Positions 55,395 to 64,000 of a stretch of DNA of 64,000 bases are shown here, piece after piece. The notes beneath the pieces were generated by a model, which saw nothing but the letters and a program-made list of their open reading frames with translations, was not told the origin of the DNA and made no database searches. The stretch spans positions 36,054,341 to 36,118,340 of the forward strand of contig CAMTDV010000012.1 of the NCBI GenBank assembly GCA_947069175.1, written 5' to 3'. The position numbers were made by a program, and so were the translations under genes. Source of the DNA: Scalesia atractyloides. Its lineage: Eukaryota; Streptophyta; Magnoliopsida; Asterales; Asteraceae. Every line of letters begins with the position of its first letter. Position 1 is the first letter of the stretch.

Positions 55395-55850
55395 AGGACT
55401 GGTGACATTGGTGTAGAGTTTTGTACAATTTTCATTATTTGTTTGTTTCGTATTGTTCTTTGTTTTATTGTTTTTGTCTCGTACTAATCCTTTTGATGTG
55501 TGAAGTTTCGGACATCACAAATGGGTCATGAAGATGTAAGGTATGTCTTAGACTTATTGTGTGTATTGGGGACATACGCGATTTTTCAGAGGGTGGTAGG
55601 AATCGTAAACGATTGCTTGTTAGTAATCTTAAAACCGTAAAAATCCACAAAAAGTTTTTAAGGATTTTTAGGAATTTTTCTGACCTAGGTCTCTTTTATA
55701 AAAGTCGCTTGTTTTTGTCCATATTTTCAAAAAGAAAAAAAAGGATGGACCGTCGGCGACTTGTTCTTAAAAGCCATCACCAAAAGCCATCACCAAAACC
55801 AAAACCTCTCAGATATTTTCTATATGTCTGCATATAATAGCCAAAACTAC
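55395..55850 (+). other. 3' region of the Athila-like element
   Basis: Non-coding sequence after the pol stop. A purine-rich AGAGGGTGGTAGG at about 55589-55601 could be the polypurine tract, and CCGTCGGCGAC at 55750-55760 echoes the U3 repeat of the 5' LTR, so a truncated 3' LTR may start here. I could not align the rest with 48176-49550, so the boundary is uncertain. Confidence 0.4.
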
Positions 55851-56242
55851 TGCATAAAGTTCCAAAACTTTTGTCGATTATTGCAAAACATCAGAAAAAC
55901 TTTCATGATGGATGAATATCTAAACATTTTAAATGAGTAAATCTCACTAACGAATCACAGAGATCAATACTTCTAACAAATGCTCAAATGTTACAAAATT
56001 CAATTTCTAACTAGCATGAAGAAGAGGGTAATCCATCAAAGGTATATCCTATTGATGTGATTGTATATGTGGCTTCTACCCTTCTATTTGATCTCATTGG
56101 ATCACAGAATAAGTTAAAGTACAATCAAAAGTCGAGAATTTCCCCCTTGAAGGCTTCCTAAAAAACTACTCTAAACTACTGGAACAGAAATGTTGCTCAA
56201 GTTAAATAAGAAGACAAATACAAAGTGTTGGATGGTGAAATG
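55851..56242. other. Unassigned stretch before the copia LTR
   Basis: No gene, PBS or clean LTR border. It may be 3' non-coding sequence of copia-0, but no polypurine tract directly precedes 56243 (a TTCCCCCTTG run lies at about 56140-56149, on the other strand). Confidence 0.35.
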
Positions 56243-56801
56243 TGTTGGGTCATCTAAGTCAACAATCAAAGTCACATAAGTCAAGACGGAAGACTTGAAA
56301 ACTAAGTTGACAAATCAAACAATACCAGAAGTACTGGATTCCAAAGGTGTTTGCATCCTTTCAGTGATTTTGGAAACCCAACTGTTTTCCTAGTGTAATG
56401 CAGTAATTATATGTAACAATATTCAAACCCTAAGTGCTAGCAATATTGCATAACTACTAGCAGTTATATCATTTAATGGGTTATTTAGGGTCGCTTTCAT
56501 GGTGATATCACCAGCAGATCTTTCCTCTATATATAGTTCATTCTGTAACTTGTAATAGTTAACTCTAAGAGCTGAAAAAGTAGAACTTAGGAAGAGAGAG
56601 TGCACCTAGTGAGAGGAATACTTGTGTACTATTTGATTGTAAAGAAGCATATAATATAATATATGAAATATTTCTACAATCACTCCCAAATTCAGTTGTG
56701 TTTACAATGATGTGTTTATTATCAATGTTTGATTGATTATCTAATTAATTCAAATTGTTTTATAAAAAATACACACAATTCACACACGCTTAGATCCAAC
56801 A
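56243..56801 (+). mobile_element. Short copia-type LTR, 559 bp
   Basis: Ends TGTTGGGTC and GATCCAACA form a terminal inverted repeat. TATA CTATATATAG is at 56527-56536, followed by AGAGAGAGTGCACC-type leader and an AT-rich polyadenylation-like region. Flanking pentamers (AAATG, AATAG) do not match, so this is not a clean solo insertion. It could be the 3' LTR of copia-0. No U3 dyad array is present. Confidence 0.75.
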
Positions 56802-59345
56802 AATAGTTTATTTGTCACACCCCGGATTTCCAACCAAATCCATACACCGGTGGGCCCGGGTGGGGAATATCGTGACGTAAAGTTGATATCATCATAGTCA
56901 ATTAAACACAACGCAATGGAAGTCTTGGATTTAAGTTACTATTACAAACCATATGTTCGAAATACAAATAATATACAGGCTCGTAATAGAAGATCCACAG
57001 GCGGATCATAAATTGTACAAAGAAAGAATGTAAAACAGACTTTGGGCAGATCTAGGATTTGCAAGATCCTCTTTTCACTACCGAGCACTTATAGCCTATT
57101 TTCGTATTTTACCTTCAATCTTAGTCTTTTGAAAATACGTCACCTTTCGCTGGTAAATACACCTAACTGACTCATTTTGAAAATATTTGAAAATGATTTT
57201 AAGTGCACAAAGGCACAAAATCTTTTATAACTTGGGAAAGTTGACTTTGCAACCTTGTTAACAGATTCACATGTTTGTCCATACACACAGGGCCCAGTAA
57301 AATAACTGAGACTTGATTAACGTACACACCACTTATGAACTCACGAAGGAGTTATCCCCAACAAGTGTGGGTAGTTGCATTTGAGCGTCTGTCAGGTGTA
57401 TGCCTACACCCCGCGCTAAGGTCATGGCCATTATCTAATGTAATGAGCCGAGGATATCCAGGACACGGTAGTTAACCCCCGATGTTTAAGTTAACCCCCA
57501 TAATAATTTACCGTATCCCAAGCCCGTATAGGGGAATAAGTCGAGAGTATTTACCTGAGCTATTCTTCGTTTAGACACAAGATTTATTAACTCAGCCGTA
57601 CACAAAAGTAGCAGATACCATTTACCGGCAAGTCTCTAGTCTGGATTATGGCATAAGCTAACCAATTAAATACTAACATCTTATTAAAGTCATTGACTTA
57701 GACCGAGTAGTGTACATGATCAAAACGTAAATCGCTTGATTAAATGATGAACGATAGAATGTAGTTTAAACCCTACAAGTACTTTGACTTGTATAATATG
57801 GGTAAACTATAAACATTCTGGATTTTGAGACGTAAATGACAAGGTTAGACCCGTTTCGGTTAATTTACATAAACTAGTTACATATGCTTAACCGTACGCA
57901 TATTAGCGATCGGGTAACCGGATAAGTCATTGACGAGTTCTATATGCCATTATATTTTAAATAAGTTGTAATATCAGTAGGAATCAACTTATATGCCCGT
58001 TATAGTTATTAGGTGAAACTATGCCACATAAGGGCGTTTCGGTAATTTTATACTGTATAAAAGGAACTTGATTATAATTTAATGTTATAACTATAAGTAT
58101 TCTGGAAAAATAATCTATTTATGATATAATACCAGTAGGATATTAATTATATGTGTAATTTATCTATTACTATGCACCGAATGGGCATTTTGGTCATTTT
58201 ACACATAGTTTATAAATTATTTGGGATTCTGAGTTCACATCATATACCTACTGTAAAAGTTTTTAGAATAAGTTTTGAAATCAGTAGATAACAAGTCTTG
58301 GTTGATATATATGGTTTAAGACCATACTATGCACCGAAACGACGCTTATGTCGTAAAATGACGATTTGCGTGATGTTTAATGAAAACTGATGTTAAGGTT
58401 GGATTAACATGTCTTATATATGTTATTTAATATAACATACCAGTAGGTAAAAGATTTACTTTGAAAAGATGTGATTAAAACCATTTTATAAGCCATAAGG
58501 GCCTCATCATCTTCTATAAGCCACATAATACAAAGACTTGCTCATAAACTCAGTTTACAATCTGATTTGATATCCCAAATAATCCTAATTGGAATATTAT
58601 ATCAGTAGGAAACTCATTTTCAAGTTCATTATCATAAACCTCTTTTTATGCAAAAAGGAATTTTAGTCAAATGGCATAATTACGAAACTTGTGCATAAAC
58701 TCAATTCGGATTATGATCTTGTAATATAACCTCAGAGGGTTATGCTACATTATACTACAGTCATAATGCAACTTTAGATCAGTATCTAACTAATTTAAAT
58801 CGGGTCAGAATCGAAAGTCAAAGCAGAAGTCAAACTTTGCGACTTTCGATTGCGAACCGACCCTAGAACTGAAATTGAGGAGCCGAACATGTTCTTACAT
58901 GTTCTAATAATTATTACTAATTAGTTGAAGTGTAAAAATAGGCTTCATAACATATATAAGATCAATTTATGAATTTTTCGAAAAATGGCATGTTTGACTT
59001 TTAATATAATAACTTTGACCCGTCAATTGGTCTAGCAAACGTGATCTTCAGGAGGTGCCTTTTATAGGGAATAACACCTACCTTATTACATCACTTAGCC
59101 ATGTTCATTACGAACAATGGCTGGACCATAATGGTCTTAACCGAAAGTCAAGGCGTTTTCCGCAAAACCTTGACATTTTGGCTATAAAAGCCTATAAATG
59201 AAAATGCAAGAAGAAGGAACACTTACAAGAGTTCCTACAATGCAATAGAACTAAGTTGGATGCTCCTTTAAGTTAAGAACTTCCAGAGGAGTGAGATAGA
59301 GTTGTGAATGAGAAAGGTGCAAGTTTAAATAGTGAACCTTGGCAC

Positions 59346-59355
59346 CTATTTATAG
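59346..59355 (-). promoter_or_regulatory. TATA box of gypsy-3 LTR
   Basis: CTATAAATAG on the minus strand in the context AACTATAAATAGGTGCC; identical core to gypsy-1 at 47560-47569. Confidence 0.7.
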
Positions 59356-59513
59356 TTGGAGAGCTTGAAGGAGGTGATGCAGGTGCTAAGGGGTGTAAGA
59401 AGAATCTTACAAGTGTCCTAAAACGTGGCATAGCTGTTTGGGATCCATAGTTTCGATTTCAATGGTTTTTGGCAATTTGTGTGGAGGCCAAGCAAATTTT
59501 CTGCAGATATAGT

Positions 59514-59567
59514 CCTCCCGCGCCCCGCGAGAGGTACATGACTTGCCTCTCACGCCCCGCGAGCGCT
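59514..59567. repeat. CpG-rich CCCGCGCCCCGCGAG repeats in gypsy-3 U3
   Basis: Two copies (CCTCCCGCGCCCCGCGAGAGG-like at 59514, CCTCTCACGCCCCGCGAGCGC-like at 59546), 32 bp apart, about 160-220 bp upstream of the TATA box. The only strongly GC-rich patch in this LTR. Confidence 0.75.
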
Positions 59568-59727
59568 CCATAGGCAGATTTGAAGTTTGTCACTTTTTGC
59601 CCTTCAACGTATTAAAACCTCCTAGAACCTCCTAAAACACCTTTTTAGCATATTTAGCCCTCCGTAGCCAATATTTGGCGTACCCGAGATTTTGCCCGGA
59701 CTTTGTCGAGCTCTCGGTTCGTTAAAA

Positions 59728-60130
59728 GGTCACTCAGAGGTATAAATTAATATGTTGACACTTTTAACCCCTCCAATGTCCAACTTTTATATAATCACGG
59801 ATTTAGTCCCTCTCGTCCAACAAATGGGACATATGAGAGTTAGGACTTCGTAAAAGATCACTCAGGGCTCATTATAAGCATGTTGACTCCGATGTCACTC
59901 AGAGGCTGGGCATATTGACACAACGGTCAATCAGGGGCCAAGTTTTAGCATGTTGACATTAATGGTCACTCAAAGGCTCTAAGTTTAAGCATGTTGACAC
60001 TAATGGTCACTCAGAGGCTATATTTTAAGCATATTGACACTAATGGTCACTCAGAGGATCGATTTATGCATGTTCACATCAGAAGATCATTCAGAGACTT
60101 AGTTTGAGCATGTTGACGCTTTTAGTCCAT
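59728..60130. repeat. Tandem TCACTCAGAGGCT...GCATGTTGACA array in gypsy-3 LTR
   Basis: About eight units of 40-50 bp with consensus GGTCACTCAGAGGCT, a variable T/A-rich stretch, then AGCATGTTGACACTAAT. It lies near the LTR start on the element's strand. The gypsy-1 LTR has a single equivalent unit (about 12475-12525 and 47930-47975). Confidence 0.88.
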
Positions 60131-60203
60131 GTTAGTCTTTAATAGACTTAAATATACGACACCTGTCACTATATTACTAGACACGATTTTACAGGGTATT
60201 ACA

Positions 60204-60219
60204 TCCTCACCCCCCTAAA
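60204..60219 (-). other. gypsy-3 polypurine tract
   Basis: Reads TTTAGGGGGGTGAGGA on the minus strand, directly before the LTR start TGTAATACCC. Confidence 0.85.
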
Positions 60220-60640
60220 AGAAATCTCGACCTCGAGATTTTATTCAAAAAAATGGGGGTATTTTTGTCGCATAGTGGACTCAACCTCCCATCTATATTC
60301 GGGAGCTCAAAGGGCATCCCATTTAACCTTTACTATAGGTATAAATTTCCTTCGGAGCTTCTTAACCTGTCGATCCTCAATCAATACTGGTTTCTCAACG
60401 AACCTTAGGTTTTCATCAATTTGCACATCTTTATGTGACATTGCTAGCGATTGATCTGCTAGACATTTCTTATGGTTACTGATGTGGAACACATCATAAA
60501 TTCCACTTAGCTCCTCGTGTAGCCTAAGCTTATAAGCCACGGAACCGACACATTCGATCACCTCGAATAGTCCAATATATCTCGGGCTTAACTTGTCCTT
60601 CTTTCCGAAGCGCATCACACCTTTCCAAGGTGATACCTTC
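60207..60640 (-). pseudogene. gypsy-3 integrase C-terminal module and chromodomain
   Basis: Open 60642-60307: KVSPWKGVMRFGKKDKLSPRY, FEVIECVGSVAYKLRL, HDV-type FHISNHKKCLADQSLAM, then chromodomain QIDENLRFVEKPV and IPIVKVKWDAL. A TGA (an Arg codon changed by C to T) follows WDAL, after which APEYRWEVESTM continues in the same frame to the polypurine tract with one more stop. The domain would otherwise be complete. Confidence 0.87.
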
Positions 60641-61781
60641 AATAATACTTTGTCCCCTATTTGGAACTTAAGAGGTTTTCACCTCTTGTCTGCATAACTC
60701 TTCTGCCTATCACGGGCAGCCTTGAGACGATCACGGATTTGCAAAATTTTATCCGTGGTCTCCAGGACGATCTCAGGTCCTGATAGTTGGGCTTCCCCAA
60801 CTTCTGCCCAGCACACAGGCGTTCGACACTTCTCCCATACAAGGCCTCATATGGAGCAGCCTTGATGATCGTATGATAACTATTACTATAGGAGAATTCT
60901 ATTAGGGGTAAGTGGTCATCCCAACTTCCACCTAGATCAATCACACATGCCCTAAGCATGTCTTCCAACGTCTGAATAGTACGCTCACTTTGTCCATCTG
61001 TCTTTGGGTGGTAAGCTGTACTAAAGTTTAATCTTGTGCCTACAGATTATTGGAAACATTTCAAAAAATGAGAGATATATCTAATATCTCTGTCAGATAT
61101 AATAGATATCGGCACACCGTGTAGGGACACAATATTGTCCACATACAGCTTAGCCAATTTGTCTGAATTATATGTTTCCTTAATTGGCAAGAAATGTGCT
61201 GACTTAGTCAGCCTATCCACAATGACCCAAATAGTGTCATTTCCACGTTTGGTCTTAGGTAACTTGGTAATTAACTCCATAGTTACCGTTTCCCATTTCC
61301 ATGTGGGAATTTCCAATTGTTGTAGAAGTCCTGATGGCTTCTGATGTTCGGCCTTAACTTGCGAACACGTCAGACACTTAGCTACAAAAGTGGCTATGGA
61401 TTTCTTCAGACCTATCCACCAATAATTATTTTTCAAATCTTGATACATCTTGTCACCACCCGGGTGAACTGGGTATCTTGAATTATGTGCTTCGTGAAGG
61501 ATTAGATCTCTAAGTCCTCCAAAATTTAGAACCCAGATTCTATCGTTAAACCTAAGGATTCCATCCTTTCCATGCGCTAATTGATCAACAGTTCCGCCTA
61601 ATCCTTCATTAGGAGCATTAGATTCTAATAGAGCTTGCTTCTGCGCATCTAATAGCTTCTCATTTAAGCTATTTCTAAGCTCAATGCTCTTGGCGTTAAT
61701 CCTTATAGGTTTAACCGATTCCTTGCAACTTAAGGCATCAGCAACTACATTTGCCTTGCCCGGATGATAGTAATTTCGCAA
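60641..61781 (-). pseudogene. gypsy-3 integrase
   Basis: A 244-codon open stretch (61781-61047) covers the end of RNase H, the HHCC zinc module (HPGGDKMYQDLKNNYWW, KCLTCSQVKAEH) and the core. The first catalytic position reads TMELITKLP: Glu (GAG, 61275-61277) where Asp is usual. The second, ISDRDIRY, is intact. A single TAA near 61044 follows FLKCFQ; after it the frame continues with TDGQSERTIQTLEDML (third acid intact) to YEALYGR, where one missing A (about 60836) shifts the frame through 60641. So one stop, one 1-bp deletion and the D-to-E change are the main defects. Confidence 0.88.
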
Positions 61782-62326
61782 TCATAATCATTAAGTGTTT
61801 CCATCCAACGACGTTGTCGCATGTTCAATTCTTTCTGATTGAACAGATGTTGGAGGCTCTTATGGTCAGTATATATAATACACTTTGTGCCATACAAGTA
61901 ATGTCTCCATAGCTTAAGTGCAAATATAACGGTACCCAATTCTAAGTCATGGGCGGTGTAATTTCTTTCATGCACTTTTAATTGTCGTGATGCATAGGCA
62001 ATTACTTTGCCTTTTTGCATTAGCACACAGCCCATGCCAGTGTGTGATGCATCACAGTAAATAATAAAGTCTTCAACACCCTCAGGTAGGGATAACACAA
62101 GAGCATTGCTCAACTTGTGTTTTAGAATATCAAAGGATTCTTGTTGCTTTGGACCCCAAACAAATTTAACATTTTTATGGGTCAAGGTAGTTAAAGGAGT
62201 GGCTATCCTTGAAAAGTTCTCAATGAACCTTCTATAGTAACCAGCCAATCCTAAAAAGCTATGAATTTCTGATGGGGTTTTGGGTACTTCCCAATTCATT
62301 ATGGCATCTATTTTGGCGGGATCCAC
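61745..62326 (-). pseudogene. gypsy-3 RNase H
   Basis: Open 193 codons: VPKTPSEIHSFLGLAGYYRRF (RT connection), then RNase H with IIYCDASHTGMGCVLMQ (D), HDLELGTVIFALKLWRHYLYG (E) and IYTDHKSLQHLFNQKELNMRQRR (D), all catalytic acids present. A one-base loss near 61770 (YDCEIT... against NYYHPGKANVVADAL) shifts into the integrase frame. Confidence 0.9.
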
Positions 62327-63320
62327 TTGGATACCACGCTCACTTACAATGTGTCCGAAGAATTGGACTTATCTAAGCCAAAACTCACACTTAGAGAACT
62401 TAGATAAAGCTTCTCTTGCCTTAGCAGTTCTAAGATGCACCGAAGATGTTTCTCGTGATCAACTTGATTACGGGAGTAGATAAGTATGTCGTCTATGAAG
62501 ACAAATACAAACTTATCCAAATATGGTTTGCAGACTCTATTCATGAGGTCCATAAATACTACAGGTGCATTTGTGAGCCCAAAAGGCATCACTAGAAATT
62601 CAAATTACCATATCGGGTCCTGAAGGCAGTCTTAGGAACACCCTCACTCCTAACCTTCAGCTGATGATATCCAGATCTTAGATCAATCTTGGAGAAATAA
62701 CTAGCCTCTTGAAATTGGTCGAATAAGTCATCGATCCTGGGTAGAGGATATCGGTTCTTAATTGTTAACTTGTTCAGCTCTCGATAATCAATGCACATCC
62801 GCATTAAACCGTCTTTCTTCTTTACGAATAAAATAGGAGCTCCCCAAGGCGAGGAACTTGGCTGAATAAAGCCTTTCTCTAAGAGTTCATCTAACTGCGT
62901 CCTTAATTCCTTCATCTCCGTCGGTGCTAACCGATATGGAGCTCTGGCTACCGGTGCTGATCCAGGTAGGATGTCAATCCTAAACTCTACTTGCCTATCT
63001 GGAGGCAATCCTGGTAGTTCTTTGGGAAAAACATCGGAATACTCCGAAATAACTGGAAGGTCTTGCATATTTGGCTTCGGTTTGTTGATAGTGACTTGTG
63101 CCATGTAAATAACACAGCCTTTCCTTAAACACTTGGATGCCTTAAATAACGACACCTTGTATGGCAATCCTATGTGTGAATCTCCAATGATGGTGATCAT
63201 TTCACCAAATGGAGTTTTAATTTCGATGAGTTTCTTATCACAAGCAATGCGGGGTTGGTTATGGGATAACCAATCCATGCCTAAAACTACATCGAACCCC
63301 GCCAATTTCATTCGCAACAA
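62327..63320 (-). pseudogene. gypsy-3 reverse transcriptase and end of protease
   Basis: A 242-codon frame (63320-62592) runs from the protease end (VVLGMDWLSHNQPRIACD) through the linker and RT start (RAPYRLAPTEMKELRTQL, GFIQPSSSPWGAPILFVKKKDG, CIDYRELNKLTIKNRYPL, motif A FSKIDLRSGYHQLKV). A small indel at about 62600 shifts the frame. RT resumes at 62592 with MPFGLTNAPVVFMDLMNRV and motif C VFIDDILIYSRNQ. A second indel near 62370-62400 precedes the RNase H frame. Catalytic Asp residues are intact. Confidence 0.9.
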
Positions 63321-63590
63321 AGAGATAGGAATGGAATGATTCTTCTTGAATATAGAGCATCCATCAAGAATAGAAGATGCTATTTCTAAAGTTCCATCAG
63401 CAAGTTCTATCTTATAAGTTTTGTCTAGAGTTCTTATGGGTAAGTTTAATAGTTTACTAAACTTATGGTCTACAAAATATTTATCTTCACCTGAATCAGT
63501 AAGAACTCTAGCAAATATATCATTGATGAGGAAAGTACCTGTTATGACGTTGTTTTCATTAACGGCCTCCCTAGCATTTATCTGGAAAGC
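63321..63590 (-). pseudogene. gypsy-3 aspartic protease
   Basis: Reads TGTFLINDIFARVLTDSGED then KYFVDHKFSKLLNLP on the minus strand; the D-S-G triad (about 63505-63515) is intact, followed by IELADGTLEIASSILDGCSI. It continues into the frame beginning at 63320. Confidence 0.85.
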
Positions 63591-64000
63591 ACGAGCATTC
63601 CCTTTCTTAGCCTCTCCAGGCTTTGCATCATTATTTTGGGGTTCTTATGGCAATTGGGCTTAATGTGCCCCTTCTCATTACAGCCATAACAGACGGCATC
63701 TTAAGATTTTTGCATTCGTGGGTCTTATGCCCCCTTTCTTTTGCAAATACCATAGGTTTTAATCTGAGGGTTGGTATTGCATTACCCCCAATGCCTGCGG
63801 CTACAGGTCTTGCATAGAGGTCTATCATCAGACCTATGATGGTTCTTCTTGAACCCAAATTCCTTTTTTTAACCTTTGGGAGTTATCATCCTCCCATTTT
63901 CTTTTCCCGTCAGTCTCGGTCTTGACTGACTTTTGCCTCATCAAATCCAAGGTGAGGGAGAGAGATAGGTCAACAGCAGACCTATAGGTAGTAGGCTGAG
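63591..64000 (-). pseudogene. gypsy-3 gag, C-terminal part (runs off the window)
   Basis: Two zinc knuckles lie side by side. The second, CYGCNEKGHIKPNC (about 63655-63700), is complete. The first (about 63705-63750) has Tyr for its first Cys and an inserted G that shifts the frame (YGIC, then GHKTHEC in another frame). Upstream toward 64000 is a basic, hydrophilic stretch (MRQKSVKTETDGKRKWEDD). The N-terminal capsid part is outside the window. Confidence 0.85.

Larger units (their letters stand above)
56813..60203 (-). mobile_element. gypsy-3 3' LTR, 3391 bp
   Basis: Bounded by TGTCACACCCC and GGGTATTACA. It shares blocks with the gypsy-1 LTR, such as the CTACACCCCGCGCTAAGG region (about 57404) and the ATGGTCTTAACCGAAAGTCAA region (about 59130). 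It is about 900 bp longer than the gypsy-1 LTR, partly through the tandem array at 59728-60130. TATA lies at 59346-59355 on the minus strand. Confidence 0.9.
56813..64000 (-). mobile_element. gypsy-3: Tekay-like Ty3/gypsy element, 3' LTR to gag, cut by window edge
   Basis: Left end TGTCACACCCCGG; minus-strand order from the right edge is gag, protease, RT, RNase H, integrase, chromodomain, polypurine tract, 3' LTR. It shares organisation and much protein sequence with gypsy-1 but is far less decayed: most domains are open and the breaks are single stops or single-base indels. The 5' LTR and target duplication lie outside the window. Confidence 0.9.

Overview
This is eukaryotic plant nuclear DNA made almost entirely of nested, decaying LTR retrotransposons. 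I see no intact host gene, rRNA, tRNA gene or CRISPR array. The evidence is AT-rich non-coding DNA, long LTRs with plant TATA boxes, primer-binding sites complementary to plant initiator tRNA-Met and tRNA-Asp, and Ty1/copia and Ty3/gypsy polyproteins full of stops and frameshifts. The families resemble those of large asterid genomes; Asteraceae is my inference, not a demonstrated fact.

Layout. 1-2974 looks like the downstream part of an old gypsy-type LTR (+ strand) and holds a degenerate TGGGCTAAGCCCA array. 2975-5955 is unassigned AT-rich DNA. 5961-8482 is a solo chromovirus-type LTR (- strand) with a perfect 5-bp target duplication (TGGAT). 8800-10148 is a broken copia RT/RNase H ('copia-0'), which resumes at 48067 after a 38-kb interruption. 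That interruption, 10149-48061, is a minus-strand Tekay-like gypsy element ('gypsy-1'); its outer ends carry LTR termini and a perfect GTGAA duplication. Its left LTR, pol, gag, leader and PBS occupy 10149-19025. Its right LTR (from 19026) is itself broken by two long SIRE/Maximus-like copia elements: 'copia-1' (+ strand, 19661-33599) and 'copia-2' (- strand, 33710-45867, followed by a partial second copy). The rest of the right LTR lies at 46083-48061, partly duplicated. 48176-about 55850 is an Athila-like gypsy element (+ strand) lacking its RT core. 56243-56801 is a short copia LTR. 56813-64000 is a second Tekay-like gypsy element ('gypsy-3', - strand), the least decayed here, running off the right edge.

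Inferred order of events: copia-0 first, then gypsy-1 into its RNase H, then copia-1 and copia-2 into gypsy-1's right LTR with later rearrangement. The relative age of the Athila-like element and gypsy-3 is not fixed by the sequence.

The most unusual signal is not a gene. Five unrelated LTRs each carry their own short, CpG-rich, partly dyad-symmetric repeat just upstream of the TATA box. The two SIRE-like elements also carry element-specific arrays (TTCGTACGAG-like at about 20-21 bp spacing in copia-1; CCGAGATG-like in copia-2) at the same two internal places: the 5' leader and the spacer between pol and an env-like ORF.
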